Assembly: GCA_030441535.1 (NCBI GenBank)
Contig: JAUJFZ010000004.1
Location: forward strand, 1-64,000
Origin: Betaproteobacteria bacterium LSUCC0117
GTDB taxonomy: Bacteria; Pseudomonadota; Gammaproteobacteria; Burkholderiales; Burkholderiaceae_C
DNA: 64,000 nucleotides
Direction: 5' to 3'
Shown here: positions 1 to 7,419 of the stretch, in pieces
Position numbering within the stretch: the first letter of the stretch is position 1
Layout of the letters: each line of letters starts with the position of its first letter
Made by a program: the position numbers and the translations under genes
The notes under the pieces: model-generated
Database searches by the model: none
Seen by the model: only the letters and a program-made list of their open reading frames with translations
Told to the model about the DNA's origin: nothing

Positions 1-267
1 TAAACTTTGAAACCAATGAGCCAATCTCTCCTTTGAGAAATTAACCCATCTGTCTCAAACCATTTGAAGACGGACAGTGTGAACTTCAACTCCCTGACAA
101 AGCGCAAGCTTCAAGAGCCCTGACGGTTGATGTCCTGATAGTTGTATGTTTGTAACGTCTGCCAGTACTTTGTATTTGCTGGCTATGCTATTTCGACACC
201 ACTACTCACGTATTTCCACGCTGGTTTTGTTAGGTCTTCCATGGCTACGTTGGGCGAATCACTCGGT
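1..267. other. Left-edge stretch without a supported gene
   Basis: No reading frame here has the length, start context or composition of a real gene. The forward frame that opens at 142 runs antisense into the class II aldolase gene and looks like a shadow. The first 140 bases contain several short frames with stops and no recognisable domain. It may hold the downstream region of a gene outside the window. Confidence 0.4.
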
Positions 268-1035
268 TCAATCGGCATAGCCGGGCAACTCACGATCGAC
301 AATGCGTTTGACAGCTTCAAAGTAAAGATGCTCTCGCAAGGCTTTCGGGTGCCGATCATTGGGAGACGGCGTGTTGACCCGATCAATTACCAATTGGCTC
401 AACTCGGCAAGAGGTTGTCCTGTTGACATTGCCAATATCTGCGCTCGGCACACTCGCTCAAGTTTGTACATTCGACGATAGGCCTGCGCAATGTTGTCGC
501 CTGTCACAACGATACCGTGGTTCTTCATAAACAAGATTGATTTATCACCCAGGCAGGCTGCGAGACGCTCACCTTCCTCCACACTACACGCTAGCCCCTG
601 ATAATCGTCGTCGTAGGCGATCTGGTTGTAAAAAAACGCCGCTGTTTGAGAGGTGTAGCGTAAGCGGTTATCCGACAGCATGTTCAGCGTCAATGCCCAG
701 TTCTGGTGGGTGTGTAACACCACATTTTTACCACTCACGCGGTGCAACGGCGCATGGATGCATTGTGCAGTGAGCTCGACCACGCCTGCCCCCTCAAGGG
801 TCTCACCCGCTTCATTGAATACAATTAAATCGCTCGCACGTGCCTCTGACCAATGACGACCAAAGGGCAATACAAAATATTGGTCTGTTCGGCCGGGAAC
901 AGCCACAGTGAAATGGTTATCTATGCCCTCATGAAAGTCATCTAAGACAGCCATGCGCAGGCAGGCAGCGAGGTCAACTTTTACCTGTTGGACGCTGTCA
1001 TCCTTTGCAGCGTCACTCATTTGTTTTTCAGTCAT
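268..1035 (-). CDS. Class II aldolase/adducin family protein
   Basis: 255-residue protein of the class II aldolase/adducin fold (fuculose-phosphate aldolase superfamily), zinc-dependent cytosolic enzymes that cleave or decarboxylate small hydroxy acids or sugar phosphates. The metal-binding signature is visible as HTH at residues 108-110 and a third histidine in KNHG at about residue 173. Length is usual for the adducin-like subgroup. The ATG at 1035 follows CAGGAG with about 7 bases of spacing, which fixes the start. It stands alone, divergent from the VOC gene at 1200. Substrate is not predictable from sequence; proteins of this subgroup often carry the loose name 'class II aldolase' without a known reaction. 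Confidence 0.85.
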   Translation of the reverse strand: MTEKQMSDAAKDDSVQQVKVDLAACLRMAVLDDFHEGIDNHFTVAVPGRTDQYFVLPFGRHWSEARASDLIVFNEAGETLEGAGVVELTAQCIHAPLHRVSGKNVVLHTHQNWALTLNMLSDNRLRYTSQTAAFFYNQIAYDDDYQGLACSVEEGERLAACLGDKSILFMKNHGIVVTGDNIAQAYRRMYKLERVCRAQILAMSTGQPLAELSQLVIDRVNTPSPNDRHPKALREHLYFEAVKRIVDRELPGYAD

Positions 1036-1199
1036 ACAGCGTCTCCTGACGGGAGGTTGTTCTGGTGTACATGCTAGCTCTCAATCGACTATCGTTAAAG
1101 GTTGTAAGAGTCACAACCAAGACACGGGGCGATTCAGCTCGAAAAAATCAATGCGATGGATCAATAATCGGCGGTGCATCCATTTAAGGAGAGATCACC

Positions 1200-1565
1200 A
1201 TGCTCATCGGTTTACGAACCGCGATTTACCCGGTCGCTGATTTGGCGGCGGCTAAGGATTGGTATGTTCAGGTGCTTGGACAGCAACCTTATTTTGACCA
1301 GCCGTTTTACGTTGGTTTTTCAGTGGGTGGCTTCGAGCTGGGGCTCGTTCCTCTGGGGGAGGCATCAACGCAGGGCCCCCAACCGCTTTGGGGTGTCGCT
1401 AATATCGAGGTGGCTTTTCAACATTTGACTGCGCGAGGGGCCACCCCGCTTGAGCCAGTCACTGAGGTCGGCGAGGGCATCAAAGTAGCGGCGGTGGTTG
1501 ACCCGTTTGGGAACCGGCTCGGTATCATCCAAAACGCGCACTTTGATCCTGGGAAAGTGATGTAG
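1200..1565 (+). CDS. VOC-superfamily (glyoxalase/bleomycin resistance-like) protein
   Basis: 121-residue single-module vicinal-oxygen-chelate protein. The paired beta-alpha-beta-beta-beta pattern is recognisable: an N-terminal strand ending in YPVADLAAAKDWY, and a C-terminal DPFGNRLGIIQN segment typical of the family's second metal-ligand strand. The start ATG is preceded by AAGGAGAG at about 8 bases. Members bind a divalent metal and act as dioxygenases, isomerases or antibiotic-binding proteins. The substrate here is unknown. It is monocistronic, with a short gap to the convergent AHSA1-like gene. Confidence 0.85.
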   Translation: MLIGLRTAIYPVADLAAAKDWYVQVLGQQPYFDQPFYVGFSVGGFELGLVPLGEASTQGPQPLWGVANIEVAFQHLTARGATPLEPVTEVGEGIKVAAVVDPFGNRLGIIQNAHFDPGKVM

Positions 1566-1614
1566 TTGCATGTGCCTTTCAGCTACATGCTAGGCTGGTA
1601 TCGCCGGTATCCCA

Positions 1615-2097
1615 TCACCCGTATAGTTCAACCAACTGTGACAAGGCGATGCGCCAGCCTTGATCAAATCCCATTTGCTCGTGTTTGGCCTTCCCTTCGG
1701 CATCGCTGTGCATCACCAGTGCATTGAACCGGCTCCCACCCGTCTGTAGCGCGGTGAAACTTAGATCGCATACGAAACCGAAATCGAGTTCCTTCTGCGC
1801 CTGTGGTCTGAAGCCTCTAGACAAGACGCCCGTCCAAATGATGCGATGAGGCGGCTCAACCAGTAAAAAACATCCCTCGTTTCGGGGTAGACGCACGCCC
1901 TCAGGCGACTGCATGACATTGGCAAAAACGCCGCCTGGGCGAGGATCAATTTCACACTCAACGACCTGCCATGGACGCGGGCAAAACCATTTCGGCAACA
2001 TCTGCGGGTTGGTCCAACCGGCGAAGAGTTGTTCGGGCGTTAGTGGGACGTCAACGGTTAGTTCAAGATCAAGATCGGGGCGGTCGGTGGATTGCAT
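1615..2097 (-). CDS. SRPBCC / AHSA1-like domain protein
   Basis: 160-residue protein of the START-like SRPBCC superfamily, Activator-of-Hsp90-ATPase-1-like branch. Diagnostic pieces are an N-terminal beta strand followed by TPEQLFAGWTNPQMLPKWF, then an ECEIDPRPGG turn, and a C-terminal helix with MGFDQGWRIALSQL. These small cytosolic proteins bind hydrophobic ligands; most have no assigned function. It converges on the VOC gene across about 50 bases. Nothing in the surroundings indicates the ligand. Confidence 0.85.
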   Translation of the reverse strand: MQSTDRPDLDLELTVDVPLTPEQLFAGWTNPQMLPKWFCPRPWQVVECEIDPRPGGVFANVMQSPEGVRLPRNEGCFLLVEPPHRIIWTGVLSRGFRPQAQKELDFGFVCDLSFTALQTGGSRFNALVMHSDAEGKAKHEQMGFDQGWRIALSQLVELYG

Positions 2098-2461
2098 ACT
2101 TGGGAATTACACGGCTTTGACATCGAATTGCAACGTTGGTTAGTTGAGTCGCGCTCAGCCCACTATTTTGTCGTCTCGCCATCCCCGCGCCATTGGGGAA
2201 ATTCCTCGCTTGTCACGGCATCCAGCTTTTCTTAAACTGCAAGTGACATCAGAGATCTTCAGGATCTCAAAGTGTCAATTAGGAGCATGACGTGATGTTG
2301 CGCCTAATGCGGGTTTCATCAACGTTCGCTCCCGAAAAACTACTGGGCCAATCGCCCAGCGGTCGACGTAACTGAATGCGTTGACAGACCCAGTAAGCGC
2401 CGCTGCAGGTGGTGCTTGCTGGGTTTCTTTTGGGTCGTTGGGCTTTCTAACCGGCCGGATC
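2098..2461. other. 364-base intergenic region with a strong hairpin
   Basis: This gap lies between the AHSA1-like gene and the Lon-like gene, which point away from each other, so it should carry both promoters. I see no convincing coding frame. The one clear structure is the stem-loop at 2388-2424, listed separately. Confidence 0.5.
2388..2430 (+). terminator. Terminator-like hairpin just upstream of the Lon-like gene
   Basis: Arms 2388-2401 and 2411-2424 pair over 14 bases with two G:U pairs, around a 9-base loop, and are followed by TTCTTTT. This has the form of an intrinsic terminator, yet it lies in a divergent promoter region about 35 bases before the ATG at 2462. It may stop read-through, act as an attenuator, or be a remnant. 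Confidence 0.55.
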
Positions 2462-3064
2462 ATGCACCACTCCATTCCACTATTTCCCCTGTCAACCAGT
2501 TTGTTCCCTGAGGGAATGCTCCAACTTCAAATTTTTGAAGTGCGTTACCTCGACCTCATTAAGCGGTGCCATCAACAGAAACAACCTTTTGGAGTGGTAT
2601 CGATTAAACAGGGCAAAGAAGTTCAGGTGCCTGGTGAAGTACCCACTCTTCACGGCGTTGGTTGCCTGGCACACATACGGAAATTTGAGCCAGTGCAACC
2701 CACCTTCTTTCGTGTGCTGTGCCAAGGGGGAGTGCGCTTTGAATTGCATAACGTCACAGCCGGTGCCCTTGGCGTGTGGCAGGGTGATGTCACTTATTTG
2801 CCGGAAGATCCATCGACGGAAGTGCCCAGTCACTTGAAAGTTCATGCCGACAGACTTGGAAAAGTCATCGCATCGGCTCAACAACAAGGTGTGATCGATA
2901 AGTTACCTATCTTTCCACCGTATCAGTTGGATGACTGTGGGTGGCTAGCTAATCGCTATGCAGAGGCCTTACCCGTTAGCGCAGAAGTCAAACTGCAACT
3001 CCTCAGTGAATCAGACCCCCTGAAAAGATTAGAGCAGGTTATCCGCTTATCGAAGGGTGGGTAG
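2462..3064 (+). CDS. Lon N-terminal (substrate-binding) domain protein
   Basis: 200-residue stand-alone LON substrate-binding domain. The start region IPLFPLSTSLFPEGMLQLQIFEVRYL matches the family opening, in which hydrophobic strands precede an F-E-x-R-Y motif; the core continues with GVVSIKQGKE and a VGCLAHI segment. The ATPase and protease domains of Lon are absent, as in other bacterial stand-alone members, whose role is unproven. The ATG at 2462 is preferred because the family motif begins right after it; the frame is open upstream to a TTG at 2381 that lies in the hairpin. No clear Shine-Dalgarno precedes 2462. The stop codon at 3062-3064 abuts the duplicated segment that begins at 3065. 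Confidence 0.85.
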   Translation: MHHSIPLFPLSTSLFPEGMLQLQIFEVRYLDLIKRCHQQKQPFGVVSIKQGKEVQVPGEVPTLHGVGCLAHIRKFEPVQPTFFRVLCQGGVRFELHNVTAGALGVWQGDVTYLPEDPSTEVPSHLKVHADRLGKVIASAQQQGVIDKLPIFPPYQLDDCGWLANRYAEALPVSAEVKLQLLSESDPLKRLEQVIRLSKGG

Positions 3065-3210
3065 CGCGTTGCCAAAGCTGCATTTTTGAAAAATGCGAAA
3101 ACCGTGTGAGGAGCGGACTGACAAGAAGCGGACCTACATTCAAAACTTCAATAAATTCAAAGGCGTCGTACTACGGATGGGGCAACCATAGTGACACTGG
3201 CGTTTAAAGC
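3065..3210 (+). repeat. Degenerate copy of the promoter and 5' end of the SPFH gene
   Basis: This 146-base segment aligns without gaps to 15909-16054 (constant offset 12844) with 26 mismatches by my count, about 82% identity. It copies the promoter, leader and first 12 codons of the SPFH gene. The copy's -10 is changed (AATGCG at 3092-3097 against AATACT), the ribosome-binding site is altered and the ATG is now ACG at 3173. The translated trace DGATIVTLAF still mirrors DGSTIVTLAF. It lies directly between the Lon-like stop codon and the kyn operon, so it may contribute to or disrupt kyn transcription. Confidence 0.85.
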
Positions 3211-3267
3211 TTTTGGTTGCGAATAAGCGACACCGCGACTGAATGCGTGGTGGTAATTTCCGTATCT

Positions 3268-3897
3268 ATGCGAAAGATTTTCGATATTTCACCGGCCGTT
3301 CATTCTGATGCCCCAGTCTTCCCTGGGGACACAGCCTACCAGCAAGCGGTTCATTTTTCACACGGGCCCGGGTGTCCGGTCACCGTGCACACCATCAAAA
3401 TGTCTCCGCATACGGGGGCGCATGCTGACGCACCCATGCATTACCACGCTGAGGGTGCTGGTATCGGTACGCTTGCTTTAGACGCGTATATCGGCCATTG
3501 CCGGGTGATTGATTGCGCAAGGTCTATCGGGCTCGTCGAGCCAGCAGACGTGGCGCACGCTCTACACGACTTGCCACCTCGTGTGCTAATTAAAACATCG
3601 GTAACCGCCAGCCAGTCGTGGCAATTGTTCACCGCTATTGCGCCAGCAACCTTGCACGCCTTGAAGGCGGTGTGTAAGGATTTTTGTCTTATTGGGACCG
3701 ACACGCCAAGTCTTGATCCCGCTGAAAGCAAGGACTTGGCGAGCCATATGACGTTGTTCGATCTTGATCTTCGTGTTCTCGAGAACCTGGTGCTTGATGG
3801 TATCGAAGAGGGTGATTACGAGCTGATTGCCTTGCCTCTAAAGTTGACTCACTGCGATGCGGCGCCCGTGCGCGCCGTCCTCAGAACCTTAAATTAA
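3268..3897 (+). CDS. kynB: Kynurenine formamidase (arylformamidase)
   Basis: 209-residue metal-dependent cyclase-family enzyme that hydrolyses N-formylkynurenine to kynurenine and formate. The family signature HTGAHADAPMH spans residues 48-58 and supplies H48, H52, D54 and H58, the usual metal and catalytic residues. Length agrees with known KynB. The ATG at 3268 begins the conserved MRKIFDISP opening; GTG 3247 and TTG 3217 are in-frame alternatives, and none has a strong Shine-Dalgarno. It is the first gene of kynB-kynU-kynA, 7 bases before kynU, and lies just after the duplicated promoter segment. Confidence 0.93.
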   Translation: MRKIFDISPAVHSDAPVFPGDTAYQQAVHFSHGPGCPVTVHTIKMSPHTGAHADAPMHYHAEGAGIGTLALDAYIGHCRVIDCARSIGLVEPADVAHALHDLPPRVLIKTSVTASQSWQLFTAIAPATLHALKAVCKDFCLIGTDTPSLDPAESKDLASHMTLFDLDLRVLENLVLDGIEEGDYELIALPLKLTHCDAAPVRAVLRTLN

Positions 3898-3904
3898 TGA
3901 CTCT

Positions 3905-5197
3905 ATGAATACCGCGATTAGCCGTGACGACTGTTTAGCCTTGGATCAGGCAGATCCATTACGGGCATTACGTAGTTTTTTTGACCTACCCAAGCAGTCC
4001 CAACCCACCATATATCTAGACGGCAATTCCCTCGGTGCATTGCCAAAGGCAACACCCACAGCGGTGGCGCAGGTCATTACCCAAGAATGGGGGCAGGACT
4101 TGATTCAAAGCTGGAACAAGGCTGGATGGTTCAACATGCCACAGCGATTGGGGGATCAACTCGCGCCGCTCATTGGCGCTGGTCATGGTGAGGTGGTGAT
4201 GACCGACACCACCAGCGTGAATTTATACAAAGTGCTCTGCGCAGCTGCTGAGTTAGCGCAGCAGCGGCATCCGGAAAAAAGAGTTTTATTGAGCGAGACA
4301 AGTAATTTCCCAACAGACCTCTACATCGCACAATCGGTCTGCAATCAATACCAGTTGCGGCTGGTACTTGTTGACGCTTCTGCCGTAAAAGAGGCGCTGA
4401 CTGCGGATGTCGCGCTGGTGATGCTGACTCATGTAAATTACCGGACAGGTGCCATGTACGAGATGGCCGAAATCACGGAGTTAGCGCACAGGGTTGGCGC
4501 ATTGACAGTATGGGATTTGGCGCACAGTGCAGGCGCTGTTCCCGTAGACCTGCGTGAGGCAAACGCTGATTACGCGGTCGGTTGCGGATACAAGTACCTA
4601 AACGGTGGTCCCGGTGCGCCGGCTTTTGTGTGGGTCAATTCACAGGTTCTGGGGACAACGACGCAACCGCTCTCCGGTTGGTGGGGGCACGTACGGCCAT
4701 TCGCATTTGACACCAACTATGAGCCTCAGCCCGGTATCGCTCAGTACCTCTGTGGCACACAGTCCATGCTGGCATTGACTGCCATGCGCTGCGGCCTCGA
4801 TATTTTCGACCACGCGAAAACACTGGGCGGCATGACTGCCATACGGAAAAAATCACTTGCACTGACTGATCTATTTATGGCGCTGTGCGCGTCGCGTTGC
4901 GCAGCCTTCGGCTTACAAAATGTAACGCCAACTGACCCATGTTATCGGGGCTCTCATGTCAGTCTCGCTGCTGCTAACGATGGGTATGCCATGATGCAGG
5001 CCCTCATCGCACGCGGCGTTATTGGTGATTTTCGTCGTGGCGATGCGGCGGGTGAACCTGACTTACTCCGTTTCGGATTCACACCGCTTTACACCCGATT
5101 TGTTGATGTGTGGGATGCCGTACAGCAGCTGGTGGAAATGTTACAAAACGCTGAGTGGAAGCGGCCCGAATTCAATCGCGAGCAGGTGGTGACATGA
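3905..5197 (+). CDS. kynU: Kynureninase
   Basis: 430-residue PLP enzyme of the aminotransferase class V fold that cleaves kynurenine to anthranilate and alanine (and 3-hydroxykynurenine to 3-hydroxyanthranilate). Visible landmarks are YLDGNSLGALP near residue 37, the TDTTSVNLYK phosphate-binding region near 100-109, D204 and H207 in WDLAHSAGA, and the PLP lysine K230 in GYKYLNGGPG. Length is normal for bacterial KynU. Its last codons overlap the kynA ATG (ATGA), so the two are translationally coupled. Because the adjacent genes activate anthranilate to its CoA thioester, this enzyme supplies their substrate. Confidence 0.95.
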   Translation: MNTAISRDDCLALDQADPLRALRSFFDLPKQSQPTIYLDGNSLGALPKATPTAVAQVITQEWGQDLIQSWNKAGWFNMPQRLGDQLAPLIGAGHGEVVMTDTTSVNLYKVLCAAAELAQQRHPEKRVLLSETSNFPTDLYIAQSVCNQYQLRLVLVDASAVKEALTADVALVMLTHVNYRTGAMYEMAEITELAHRVGALTVWDLAHSAGAVPVDLREANADYAVGCGYKYLNGGPGAPAFVWVNSQVLGTTTQPLSGWWGHVRPFAFDTNYEPQPGIAQYLCGTQSMLALTAMRCGLDIFDHAKTLGGMTAIRKKSLALTDLFMALCASRCAAFGLQNVTPTDPCYRGSHVSLAAANDGYAMMQALIARGVIGDFRRGDAAGEPDLLRFGFTPLYTRFVDVWDAVQQLVEMLQNAEWKRPEFNREQVVT

Positions 5198-6033
5198 GTA
5201 CACCAATCGATATCGTGGCACGCGAGGGCGCGAAGCTTGATTACACGAATGACATGACATATGGCGATTACCTGCACCTGGACTCGCTCCTAAGTTCGCA
5301 GCAACCGCTGTCAAATCTGCACGATGAAATGCTATTCATCGTGCAGCACCAAACGAGTGAACTCTGGATGAAGCTGATGCTTCATGAGCTACAAGCAGCC
5401 ATGAATGCGTTGGTGGAGGGGAACAGTGCATTGGCTTTTAAAATGATGGCGCGTGTCAGCCGCATCATGGCTCAACTGGTATCAGCGTGGGATGTATTGG
5501 CAACCATGACACCGCCTGAGTACAGTGCGCTGCGGCCACATCTGGCTAACTCCAGCGGATTTCAAAGTGCGCAATATCGCTGTATTGAATTTACATTGGG
5601 TAATAAAAATGCGGCGATGCTAAAGCCGCACGCGCATCGGCCCGAACTACTCGCGACGGTTCAAAAAGCGTTTGACAGTCCTTCGCTCTACGACATTGCA
5701 ATTGCCCGATTGGCGGCAGCCGGACTACCCATTGATGCCGTGCATTTGAAGCGCGACTGGCGTGTGAGTCACACAAGTAGCGCGAATGTGCAATCAGCGT
5801 GGAAGGTGGTTTATCAGGCGCCAGATCGCTACTGGGACCTGTATCAGCTCGGCGAAAAACTCACTGATATTGAAGATACCTTCAGGCAATGGCGCTTTCG
5901 GCATTTGACGACGGTCGAGCGTGTTATCGGAATGCGTCGAGGCACCGGCGGTACCAGTGGTACAGGCTATCTCCGTGCGATGTTAGACGTGGTTTTATTT
6001 CCAGAAATTTGGCAGATGCGCAGCGAGTTGTAA
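5194..6033 (+). CDS. kynA: Tryptophan 2,3-dioxygenase
   Basis: 279-residue haem dioxygenase that opens the indole ring of L-tryptophan to N-formylkynurenine, the first step of the kynurenine route. The signature LHDEMLFIVQHQTSELW carries the substrate-binding histidine H52, and the axial haem ligand H237 lies in WRFRHLTTVERVIG, followed by the GTGGTSGTGYL loop that binds the substrate amino and carboxyl groups. The ATG at 5194 overlaps the kynU stop as ATGA. An in-frame GTG or ATG further upstream would lengthen it inside kynU and is unnecessary. It ends the operon; the next gene points the other way. Confidence 0.96.
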   Translation: MSTPIDIVAREGAKLDYTNDMTYGDYLHLDSLLSSQQPLSNLHDEMLFIVQHQTSELWMKLMLHELQAAMNALVEGNSALAFKMMARVSRIMAQLVSAWDVLATMTPPEYSALRPHLANSSGFQSAQYRCIEFTLGNKNAAMLKPHAHRPELLATVQKAFDSPSLYDIAIARLAAAGLPIDAVHLKRDWRVSHTSSANVQSAWKVVYQAPDRYWDLYQLGEKLTDIEDTFRQWRFRHLTTVERVIGMRRGTGGTSGTGYLRAMLDVVLFPEIWQMRSEL

Positions 6034-6050
6034 CGCTAGTCCCTTGCGTG

Positions 6051-6446
6051 TCACCGGAATATGACAGCGGTTGCCTCTATCTCCAACAGTGCGCGATCCT
6101 CCACCAACCCGGAAACCACCACCATCGTCATTGCGGGGAAGTGTCGGCCCATGATGTCGCGGTATGCCTTCCCGACCTCTGCCTGACGCGCCAGATATTC
6201 TCGTTTATCAATCACGTACCAGGTGAGTCTGACGATGTCTTCCACACTGGCACCTGCCGCATTGAGTACAGCCACGATATTTTGCAGCGTTTGCCGCATT
6301 TGCAATATGAAGTCATCACTTTCAAATTGTTGCTGGGCATTCCAGCCGATTTGTCCACCAATGTATAGATGTCCGTCGATAGTGAATATGCCATTGGCGT
6401 AGCCTTTTGCTGGAAGCCATCCGTGGGGGTGAACAACGGTATTCAT
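6051..6446 (-). CDS. Rid-family (YjgF/YER057c/UK114) protein, divergent active site
   Basis: 131-residue Rid-family protein with the expected fold pattern: GHLYIGGQIGW, the QMRQTLQNIVAVLNAAGAS helix, and EIEATAVI at the end. RidA itself hydrolyses reactive enamine/imine intermediates and depends on an arginine (Arg105 in E. coli, within FPARSCV). Here the equivalent stretch is FPAMTMV, so that arginine is a methionine at residue 106; classical imine deaminase activity is therefore doubtful. It converges on kynA and its start lies beside the promoter region of the 2-aminobenzoyl-CoA genes, suggesting a role with an amino-substituted ring intermediate. That role is inference. Confidence 0.85.
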   Translation of the reverse strand: MNTVVHPHGWLPAKGYANGIFTIDGHLYIGGQIGWNAQQQFESDDFILQMRQTLQNIVAVLNAAGASVEDIVRLTWYVIDKREYLARQAEVGKAYRDIMGRHFPAMTMVVVSGLVEDRALLEIEATAVIFR

Positions 6447-6543
6447 GATTAGTCAGTCGGTTTTAGAAACGTGGATCGACAAAGTTTAAGATTTGCGACA
6501 TCAAGCTGCACTAGGGTATTTACGTACTTTGTTTGAATTTAAT

Positions 6544-6561
6544 TAGTTTAAGCTAAAACTA
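6544..6561. promoter_or_regulatory. MarR-type operator candidate upstream of the SDR-ligase operon
   Basis: TAGTTTAAGCTAAAACTA is an 18-base near-perfect palindrome (TAGTTT/AAACTA arms, AGCT centre). A closely related sequence lies at 9642-9659, upstream of the monooxygenase gene and beside the marR gene. Both sit in AT-rich promoter regions of the same pathway, so they are good candidates for operators of the MarR protein encoded at 9060-9566. Confidence 0.65.
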
Positions 6562-6651
6562 TTCTTGAAAAAAGTAAAGCCCAGCCGAGAGCGCCACGTA
6601 GCAGGTAAAAAGAGATGCGAGGCGTTCACCTGTTAGCACCTGAGCAGCACT

Positions 6652-7419
6652 ATGAACTTGAAAAATGGTACGGCCACGCACGCGGTCGTCACGGGCGGCG
6701 GTAGTGGCGCGGGTGCAGATATTGCACTTGAGCTGGCCCGAGCAGGGTATTCAGTCACGGTAATCGGCCGGACAAAAGAAACGCTGATTGCAACTTGCGC
6801 GGGGCGCAAGAATGTCGCATTTCAGGTAGCAGATGTCACTGATGCGCTTGGGCTCGGTAAGGCAATTGATGCGGCCAGAGAGACATTTGGGCCTGTATCC
6901 ATAGCGGTTGCAAATGCTGGCGTTTCCCAGAGCGCCCGACTGGAAGATACAAGCCTGTCGATGCTGCAAAAGACCATGGACGTTAACTTTCACGGGACCT
7001 TCAATTTGTGGCAGGCAACCGTCGGCGACATGAAGCGCGACGGATTTGGTCGGCTGATTGCCGTGTGTTCGACCGCAGGCTTAAAGGGGTACGGCTACGT
7101 GAGCGCCTATGTCGCGTCCAAGCACGCCGTTGTTGGCTTGACCCGCGCCCTGTCGATAGAGCTCGCGACGAGTGGGGTGACCGTCAATGCGGTTTGTCCT
7201 GGCTTTATGGACACGCCCATGCTACAGGCCTCAATTGACAATATTGTGTCGTCGACAGGCAGAACCCCCGAGCAAGCGGCCCAGGCATTGCGGTCTTTTA
7301 ACCCGCAGCGCCGATTCATAAAGACCGCTGCGGTGGCCCGCGCAGTGTGTTGGCTGGCCAGTCCGGAGGCGTCAGATATGAACGGGCACGCTTTAGCCCT
7401 GTCTGGAGGTGAGGTATGA
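6652..7419 (+). CDS. SDR-family 3-hydroxyacyl-CoA dehydrogenase-like
   Basis: 255-residue short-chain dehydrogenase/reductase. The NAD(P)-binding motif TGGGSGAG begins at residue 14, NAG lies at 88-90, and the catalytic triad is S140, Y153 and K157 (YVASK). It ends with an ATGA overlap with the CoA ligase gene, so it belongs to the 2-aminobenzoate operon. By analogy to the beta-oxidation-like lower part of the Azoarcus evansii aerobic 2-aminobenzoate pathway it probably oxidises a hydroxyacyl-CoA, or reduces a ring ketone, after the monooxygenase/reductase step. Exact substrate is not shown by the sequence. Confidence 0.85.
   Translation: MNLKNGTATHAVVTGGGSGAGADIALELARAGYSVTVIGRTKETLIATCAGRKNVAFQVADVTDALGLGKAIDAARETFGPVSIAVANAGVSQSARLEDTSLSMLQKTMDVNFHGTFNLWQATVGDMKRDGFGRLIAVCSTAGLKGYGYVSAYVASKHAVVGLTRALSIELATSGVTVNAVCPGFMDTPMLQASIDNIVSSTGRTPEQAAQALRSFNPQRRFIKTAAVARAVCWLASPEASDMNGHALALSGGEV

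Noticed and set aside
142..426. Forward reading frame of 94 codons at the left edge
   Set aside because: Most of it is antisense to the well-supported class II aldolase gene, with no recognisable domain and no ribosome-binding site.
2275..2475. Reverse frame of 66 codons in the 2.1-2.46 kb gap
   Set aside because: It runs through the terminator-like hairpin, has no family resemblance and no start signal.
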